A stretch of DNA of 36,500 nt from Cristatella mucedo (lineage: Eukaryota > Bryozoa > Phylactolaemata > Cristatellidae), in assembly GCA_009760855.2 (NCBI GenBank), contig WPIO01000002.1:10738501-10775000 (forward strand). The letters are read 5' to 3'. Of the stretch, positions 1 through 36,500 are shown piece after piece; position 1 is the first letter of the stretch, and each line of letters starts with the position of its first letter. The notes beneath the pieces are model-generated. The model had not been told where the DNA came from. It did no database searches and worked only from the letters and a program-made list of their open reading frames with translations. The position numbers and the translations under genes were made by a program.

Positions 1-693
<693 letters not shown>

Positions 694-1659
694 GTCCACC
701 ATGTCATGCTTTAGTATTGATGGCAAAACTTTCTCATGTTTCATGCCTTTGCACCCACACGGTCGCCCAACCGCTGGTCAGTACTGCATCTTGTCAGCGC
801 TGCCCGACCCGGTTGGTTGGCTCTTGCTGCACTAGAGGCTTCGGCTGTCAGTCCATGGCTGCCATGCCTGTGCCCACCACTCGACCTATACCGAGAACTG
901 CATGCCACCCGCATTACTGTGCTATCTTCTGGCCTGTACGAGGGAGCTGTATGCATGTACTTCCGGTTGCAGGCTACCAGCTGCTTCCGGATCTGCAGGC
1001 AGTTGGTTGGAAAAGGGAATGGTGTAGTTTTGGACTAAGGCCACCGGCTGCTGCTTTGCCAGTTCTTCTTTAACTTGCTGGTCTGGCGTTTTTATCGTAC
1101 AAGGTTTCCTCGCCTGAAAAACCGAGCTCGGATTGCCCTGTCTGCCGGTCAGATTGGCTAGCAGCTTCCGCAGGTGTTATGTAGAGCTTTTCTTGTCCGG
1201 AATTTGGGCTGAACTATTCGCTACAAGCTGCTCTAACTAGGAAGTAGCCGAATAAAGGTACCGGCCGAGTGCTGATAGTGAAGACATTTTAAACATTGCC
1301 GTGCCTCACTGCAGCTGCATTATGCAGTGTAATGTGTGGCATCTCTCGGAATCAGAAGTTCAGAGGCAGGTTAGTGCTGCCAACACTTCAGGACAAACCC
1401 GTCATACAAGCTTCTATATAAATGTGTGAGAGAAGTATCTGTGTATCCATATTTGTATGTATGTGTGCATGTGCATGAGTCGTGCCCATAGTGACGATGC
1501 AGAAATTCTGTGTTTAAAAAAGATATGACTAATTAAAATCCGAGGGCAAAGGCAGGTGGAGCCTAGGCAGAGATAGTTCACTCAAAAGAACCTTGCCTGG
1601 CTGACAGGGAAGCAAAGAATGTGGTGTATAGGTATGCAGGGGTGTGTATTAAGAGTAGA

Positions 1660-1661
<2 letters not shown>
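694..1661. other. Unassigned non-coding stretch
   Basis: Mixed-composition sequence. Short open frames occur on both strands, but none shows a recognisable domain or supported splice pattern. It lies upstream of the first recognised kinase exon and could be intergenic or intronic. Confidence 0.4.

Positions 1662-1725
<64 letters not shown>
1662..1725. repeat. (GT)n microsatellite
   Basis: About 32 uninterrupted GT units. The following 60 bases (to about 1790) continue as alternating purine-pyrimidine, G/C-rich sequence including the perfect palindrome CGCACGCGTGCG, so the combined tract is a strong candidate for Z-DNA. Confidence 0.97.
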
Positions 1726-1726
<1 letters not shown>

Positions 1727-1789
1727 CCGCACGTATCCGTACCCGGGCGCACGCACGCGTGCGCACGTGCGCCTGGGTACACGTGTGTA

Positions 1790-2990
1790 AGACGTAAGTG
1801 TGCTCAGATTTGTGTATGCCTATGCATGTGAACAGAGTGCAGACATATGTTGGCCTTTTGTGTGATATTCGCATGTTAAATCTTGCTCACCAGGCCTAGA
1901 GGATGCCAATGTGCACCATAAACATTCACTGCCCTGTCACTATGTTCGATACAGCTGCCAGGTTTGCAAGGCTAAGTCAATGACCACTTTAGTGCCAGTT
2001 ACAGTGGCTCGAAACCCTCAGAGGCGCCTATGAGTAATTGGAAATCGATGGCACTCGTTACTACAGCACGAGCCAGTTGAGCAGAACCCACGTGTGCTCA
2101 ATGTAGCCTGTAGCTATCATCAGCAAGCTTTGCTGGGCATTGGCTTGCTGCGCTGGGCATCGGCATGAAAAGAAAATATGTGAACCTGGCAGTAAAGGTT
2201 TTGGAGAGGAGTCAAGTCATTGTAACTTTAAAGCAGTCAGACCCATCATCACATATGGCTTGATGTCTCTTGAGCAGTCGTGGTTTGCCTTTCTTAGCAT
2301 CTGTCCTTCGACCGTTTGCCCAGCAGAAATGCACCCTACATATCTATTCCCGGGATGAGGCTCATTATGTTAACTGTGTTAACTTCTGAGCGCATGTCGG
2401 TGAATCGTGCAGCCATATTGCCAAGAGTTTGAGTTAATCGAGACATCTAATGTTGAGGTGTAAGTGAGTGCCTGCCGCATTGATGTGTGTCTATCACCGG
2501 GGCAGAAACAGCACGGCATCTGATCCTGAGCTGTGCATTTTTATGTCTCACGTAGACACACCAAAGGAGGCCCTCATGGGGAAGGTCAATGTTTTGCCCC
2601 TTCACTGGCTTAACGCTGGGCACCCCATCGGCCTTCATGATCTCCTTTTTTTTTATACAGGCTTGATTGCAAATGTCGTGCACATCCTTGTGCTCTAGCG
2701 AGCATAGCAGGACTGCTGTGTGAAAATTCTGATAGTACTAGGTCCCTTGGTTCTGTTGTTCAAAAAGCCCTGCATCGATAAACAAGGACTTGCACGATGG
2801 TGTCCATTTGCATAAGTGTAGATGAAAGAGCCAAAGGCTTACTTGCATCAGTTCCATAGGTTCGATTGCTTCGGTTTCAATTCGTCGGCATGCCCTAAAG
2901 TTGGTTATTGTTTCAGACAATATTGTGTCTTGCCAAAGGGGTTGTTCACTTGCTTTACAGGCCTCTGGCTGCCTTTCACGCATGCTCTGG
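1790..2990. other. Unassigned non-coding stretch
   Basis: No recognised gene or repeat. Overlapping open frames of 72-78 codons on both strands around 2140-2700 have no recognisable domain. A splice-acceptor-like T-run followed by ATACAG ends at 2660, but nothing downstream resembles a conserved exon. Confidence 0.4.
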
Positions 2991-2993
2991 TTG

Positions 2994-3156
2994 ATGCATG
3001 CATGCGCACTGACACTCATGCGTACACAGACTCATTCACATGCATGCTAGCATGCACACACGTGCACGCGCACAGACACACACACACACACGCACGGACA
3101 CACACAAACACGGACACACGTGCACGATGCACATGCACACGCCAACGCACACAAAC
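2994..3156. repeat. Imperfect (CA)n/(CACG)n-rich repeat
   Basis: Interrupted CA-rich sequence with GCATGC and CGTGCACG palindromic interruptions. It looks like a decayed CA microsatellite. Frames such as HTHTHTH on one strand and VCVCVCV on the other come from the repeat. Confidence 0.85.
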
Positions 3157-3694
3157 GTTCTCTCACAGTCACCCCTAAGCCATGGCAACGTTGCCGTAGT
3201 AACATTGTAGTACAGCTGCCGACGCTGTGGTTCCTTACACTGGCTGTAGCATTTCAATCATGAAACCAGATGGCCGGGTGTGTTGAGAGAAACAAGTAAA
3301 TTGCTGGCTCTGTCAGATTTGCCCTATCACTAATGACACGGATTCTCCTAACCTGCAATTAAAAAAGCATTGGGCATCTGCATGTGCTCTGATTTAGTAT
3401 GACGACCTGCCAGGTGAGGTGATTCAATGCTCACGTGTTTTGGATGCTGCTTAAAATAGCCCCGGATTCAGTAAAGCTCCTCTTTTGAGCATTTTTGCAT
3501 AGCACAATTTTTCGCTTCGACTAAGCAACTAGTTAGGCAGGCAGCAACTATGATTAAGGACATACAGAAGTTTGCCAGAGACACATGTGACTGACTCACT
3601 GTGTTAGCGTGGCTGTATTATACATATTAATATAATATTTGTGCTCAAGTGGGTTCTGTGATGAGAAAGGGATAAGAAATAAAACAGCTAGAAA
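3157..3694. other. Unassigned non-coding stretch
   Basis: No gene or named repeat recognised. The sequence is moderately AT-rich towards 3600, just before the GA microsatellite. Confidence 0.4.
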
Positions 3695-4011
<317 letters not shown>

Positions 4012-4084
4012 TAAATTCTCTGTCATCCTCCATAGCATATCTAGTCTCTAGAACTATTAAGTTGTGAAAGCCATCGTCATCGCC

Positions 4085-4234
4085 GAGCTGGTTTGGTCCA
4101 GCGGAAAAGGTGCTCGCTCCGACCAAGGTCTAGCTGAGGTCGTGGGCTCGAGCCCCGAGGCACATGTGAAGCGCCTGAATAGAGATTAAGTTCTCTTGGG
4201 CCGCTATATAAATGAACTATATTTATTATATCCC
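4085..4234 (+). mobile_element. tRNA-derived SINE, family 1
   Basis: The head has RNA polymerase III promoter boxes: an A-box-like TGGTCCAGCGG (4094-4104) and a B-box-like GGCTCGAGCCC (4145-4155) about 40 bp apart. The 3' part, from GCGCCTGAATAGAGATTAAG onward, closely matches the 3' end of the LINE copies in this window, and it ends in an AT-rich tail. Two further copies lie at 9352-9485 and 25838-25966, both in minus orientation. It is not a functional tRNA: no good cloverleaf, and the tail belongs to the element. Confidence 0.8.
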
Positions 4235-33044
<28,810 letters not shown>

Positions 33045-35089
33045 GTAAGCAATTTAGTGCCAGCGTCCGCCGGCTGCCAGCCGAGGCGGCAGCACTGCTG
33101 CACCGCCGCCTCACATGGCCTGGCGGTCTGCCTTGGTCGGGGCCACGTGACAGAGCCCCGTGCCTGACGTGTCGTGTCGGTGAAGGGTGCTGCTTGATGC
33201 TTTGCCTGCTCGAATTTGCATAATCTGTCCTGGTGTTGAAAATATCGTATGGCTCTTCACGACTTCACTTCAGTGGACCATCATCAGCAGTGCCCCTCTA
33301 TAAGACCTGCCTGTGTGCATGCAGCAAGGATCGTCGTGCCGAGCACAGGACTGCCTCGGCCAAGCTGTGCAGGCTATCTCCAATTCCCAGGACTGTTTAT
33401 TGCCGGAAGCTCGGTGACAATCCAGGCGGCTAAATGAGAAATAATAATCCAGGAGCTGCCCTGCTTCTCGGAACCCATTGGTGTTTCGGCTTTGAGGCTG
33501 CCATCGGTTTGTGCATGGTGCAGGCATGGCCAGACGTATCATTTAGCCACGCTGCTTGGTCTGGTTTCGGCTTCTCCTGTCTAGCTTTATGTACCATCGG
33601 GGTCACAGAACGAGTCGCCTATCTTCGTGTATGAATGCAGAATTTAGCTAATGCGATGTGTAAGATCGTTAATAAGGAACTAAAGCCTTTGCCCCCACAC
33701 TGTACAGCCCTTAGTGCTCATGTGCGATGTAGAGCAAAATGAAATGCAGCCTCTTTTGTGGCAGAAGCTCAATTGCCAAAGCAGGTTTGCTGAAGTTGTG
33801 TTTCCATCAGCCCCATCCCCACCATTGGTTTGCAGGTTCGAATGATTGCCTATTATCTCGAAGACCTATGCTAAAGTATTTTGCAAAAGTATTTTGGCTA
33901 GCAAAATTACCCAATTTTTTGCTGTGTAACTAGTAGATTAGAAAATCTTAATTATCTCACTAAATGGATAGGTTAGCTGAAATTTCTCCAAGACTTACCA
34001 AAATCCGTGCAAATTCCATTCAAAATGGTGGTTTTTGCCAACTTTGATCGTCCGCGATGGACGGATGCGGCAAGACTGGCCTGATCGCTGTGGCTGTGCA
34101 CTAGCCAGAATAGTAGAATGGAGCCATTAAGCGACACGATTTCCTTCAACCTCTAGTCTACCAGTCATACATGAGGTCGGATGCTCAAAAAAAGAAAAGA
34201 GATCTTTTTACGATATCAGAGACTCAAACAGTGAAATGGACATGGTTTAATCAGATTAATCAGAAATCATCAGAAATCAGAGTCAGAAATGAGCGGTTGC
34301 TAGCAGCAGCGTGAACGACACAGAAAAGAGACACGAAAGTGTGCCTTTCGGTCAGGCCAGCAACAAGCTACCATTAGTTGATTGAACACGTTGGTAAATT
34401 TTAATGGTGCTTTTGTCTGCTCTGCTTAAGTGGGAGATAGCAGTAAATCTCCCAGATTTTTCACTTCTTGGCAGTGAAACTGTTATTAGCGAGCACTGGG
34501 TGGCTGCTCTGCGTGCTCGTTCGTTAAAACTACCCTGTTTTTGTCAGTCAGGATTATTTCAAGTCTCCTACTACGGACATGTGACCGAAACGGCCGGGGC
34601 GCTGAATGCTGTACTAAAATTCTATGCAGCCACAAAAGCCAATTTTCCAAGTGTGTTTTGAAAATGGACCTCATGGCGAATTGGCAATAGAACGAAAGCT
34701 ATTCGTATAAATTCCTACATGCACTTGATGTGTGAACACGTCAGACCTTTCACATTCACTGGGACTGCTCTTAAGGACCGGGGCACCTTTTAAGACTAAA
34801 GAGCCATACAACAGCTATAGCCTCATTCTTGGGCATTAAAACATACCCTGGAAACATGTAGGGTCCTTTTTGATGCAGGGCTCGCAAATCTGAGAAACCG
34901 GGTGAGCATGCATTAAACATATGATGCTCACAGTCGAGAAATTGCTCTGGCAATTGGTCATAGCATACACAATATTCAGTAGTGGCAATCGTAGTTCTCC
35001 TATTGGTTTGGAAATCAAGACTCTCCAAACGGAAATGGCGCGTCAGTAGTGGCATGTGTGCATTTTGCTTTTCAATTACTGTTACCCGT
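33045..35089 (+). other. Probable intron after the last recognised exon
   Basis: It begins with a good donor (GTAAGC). No conserved exon, repeat family or RNA gene seen. There is a small imperfect tandem of ATCAGAAATC at about 34255-34290. Open frames up to 125 codons (32846-33223 overlaps the exon in another frame) lack domains. Confidence 0.5.
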
Positions 35090-35695
35090 CGACACTTACG
35101 TAACTCACTACTCGCAGGTTTTCCTGCCTGTGCAATGAGCCGCTTACAGTTGGTGCAAAAACACTTGAGGCCAGGCTTGTCTGTCTTGAGTGTTGCAGTT
35201 CCCACATTACAGCACTTCTCACCGACATGCACTGTCTGTCTGTGCATCAAGGAGGCGTATCGATTTCGAGGTTTTGCCACCCAGTTCTAGCTTCCTTCTT
35301 TCTCTTGTTTCAGTCTGCACCAATTATAACTACTTCCCCAATCAGGCCTCGTAGCACCATCTCTTCTGACTCAAGTCGCTTAGCTGTGCCTCTAACCAAC
35401 CTCGAATCCTTGGCGATCTCCATGCCTTCAGCTCAAATGCTCACAAAGCCCGGAAATCGACATCATGCCATCCCTTGACTTGACGACATTGCTAAAAACC
35501 TACCCGTTCCTCAAAGCATTTTTTCTGACCATATGTATTGGCCATTGTATGCTTATGGGTGGAATGTTGCATGTTATCGCTAACCAATTATCGACATGCT
35601 TTTTTTTTAGAACATGTACAGAACCTAGAAACAGACGTATCGATAGTTCTTTTAGGGTGATATGCAAATACAATAGTATTATTATTATTAGCCAT
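35090..35695 (+). mobile_element. Decayed LINE copy H, plus
   Basis: It retains the order of copy G with many changes: CCTGCCTGTGCAATGAGCCG and CTTACAGTTGGTGCAAAA (35122-35162), GGCTTGTCTGTC, CTTCTCACCGACATGCACTG, AACCTCGAATCCTTGG, CTTGACTTGACGACATTGCT, then a 3' UTR and an ATT tail (35677-35692). No reading frame survives. Confidence 0.75.
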
Positions 35696-36500
35696 CCTCC
35701 ACTCCAAATGAGTTGCTTTATGCTGGCTGTAGGCCAGGTCATAAATCGTGTAATAAATCACCCTTTGATTCTTACATTTTATTTGGCATTTTATTGAGGC
35801 TGCAAAAGGTGTTACGATTTCTTGCATCAGAATCCTATTCGTGCTGAACTTGAGGGCTGTATGCTGGTTGCAGCAACCCCCACCCAAAATCTTTCAGCCG
35901 ATGGCGTTAGTAGAACACTTTCATACCTTGTGCTGTTTATAGGCCCTGGTTCTGAGTTCAACCATCTTGACGATGTGTGGTATTAATACTGACTTATGCT
36001 GTTATCCTTTGTGCAGCGGCAGCCTCAACATGTCAATAGTGTTGCACTGTGTGCTGGCCCCTTACCTAACCGCTGATGGTGTAGCCTTTATGCCTTGGTG
36101 GAAGCACAGCATGCTTGCATATGCATCACGCTGTATGATCAACATTGTCGTTTGCCATGATACATCGACACCCCTGTACTTTGCCAGTGATGGCTACTGG
36201 CTTTGGCCCCCCTGACATTCCTCAGATACATATGTATCTTTTAGCATCTGCTGGTTCAGGTTCACAACTTGTTGAGCCAGTGATGCTTTAGTGTGTTATG
36301 TTGAAACTAGTTTGTACCCTCGAAAAGTCATGAGAAGTACAATTTAACGACCATAGCTGCGCAACGGCTCAGCCGAACTGACACCCAGCGTCTGGCAGAC
36401 CACTGCTGAGACTGACTGTTGTGCCGCTCAGGCTCTTTGTTTTTATCCATTTTACACGGAGAAATAATCTCCACAGCGTTTATGTACATAATCAAATAAC
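35696..36500. other. Unassigned window end
   Basis: No recognised gene. A good acceptor-like stretch (CTGTTATCCTTTGTGCAG) ends at about 36017 in the phase expected for the next kinase exon, but the following codons (GSLNMSIVLHC and on) do not clearly match the family. Confidence 0.4.

Noticed and set aside
2468-2698. Possible gene from overlapping 76-78 codon frames on both strands
   Set aside because: No domain, no splice pattern, and mirror-image openness suggests base composition and not coding.

Overview
This window is animal nuclear DNA, probably from an invertebrate with a repeat-rich genome. The evidence is a conserved protein kinase split into small exons by GT-AG introns of about 60 bp to 11.6 kb, fragments of a CR1/L2-like LINE, two tRNA-derived SINE families, and very long (GA/CT)n, (CA)n, (AT)n and (ATT)n microsatellites. 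The phylum cannot be fixed from this sequence alone.

The only host gene I can support runs on the + strand from 4464 to at least 33044. It is a germinal-centre kinase of the GCK-IV class (vertebrate MAP4K4/TNIK/MINK1, fly misshapen, worm mig-15). Exons at 4464-4565, 16169-16360, 18319-18409, 21279-21409, 21536-21590, 21771-21849 and 26695-26861 carry most of the kinase domain: the VAIK-type lysine, [14 protein letters not shown] and the C-lobe. Exons at 26978-27071, 27611-28098, 30917-31227, a possible micro-exon at 31779-31802, and 32908-33044 carry the linker. The linker has an acidic segment, a GESTLR block, Q/P-rich stretches, a nine-copy QQQQL array and a DLDELAKRLR block followed by an acidic tract. 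All splice phases agree, with no frameshift or internal stop. The exon for the glycine-rich loop was not found and is probably upstream. The C-terminal CNH (citron homology) domain was not found either, so the gene should continue past position 36500.

The rest is intron or flank. Bases 1-4463 hold microsatellites and one SINE. The 11.6 kb intron from 4566 to 16168 holds a possible tyrosine-recombinase fragment (minus), a decayed LINE (minus), SINEs in both orientations, (GA)n and (CT)n arrays, a GC-rich patch bounded by G19 and C23 runs, and the best-preserved LINE copy (13032-14440, minus, YADD intact). The 16361-26694 part holds an internally deleted LINE, a head-to-head SINE pair, an AT-rich stretch, an unclassified repeat with inverted arms, and a LINE copy of about 2.1 kb. 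After 28099 there are two nested LINE 3' ends (31808-32643, plus) and a decayed LINE (35090-35695, plus).

I see no operon, CRISPR array, rRNA or convincing functional tRNA, and no clear new multi-gene system. The most notable points are the recently expanded QQQQL coding minisatellite, a 3' tail shared by SINE family 1 and the LINE (suggesting a LINE/SINE partnership), the unclassified inverted-arm repeat, and the possible tyrosine-recombinase remnant.
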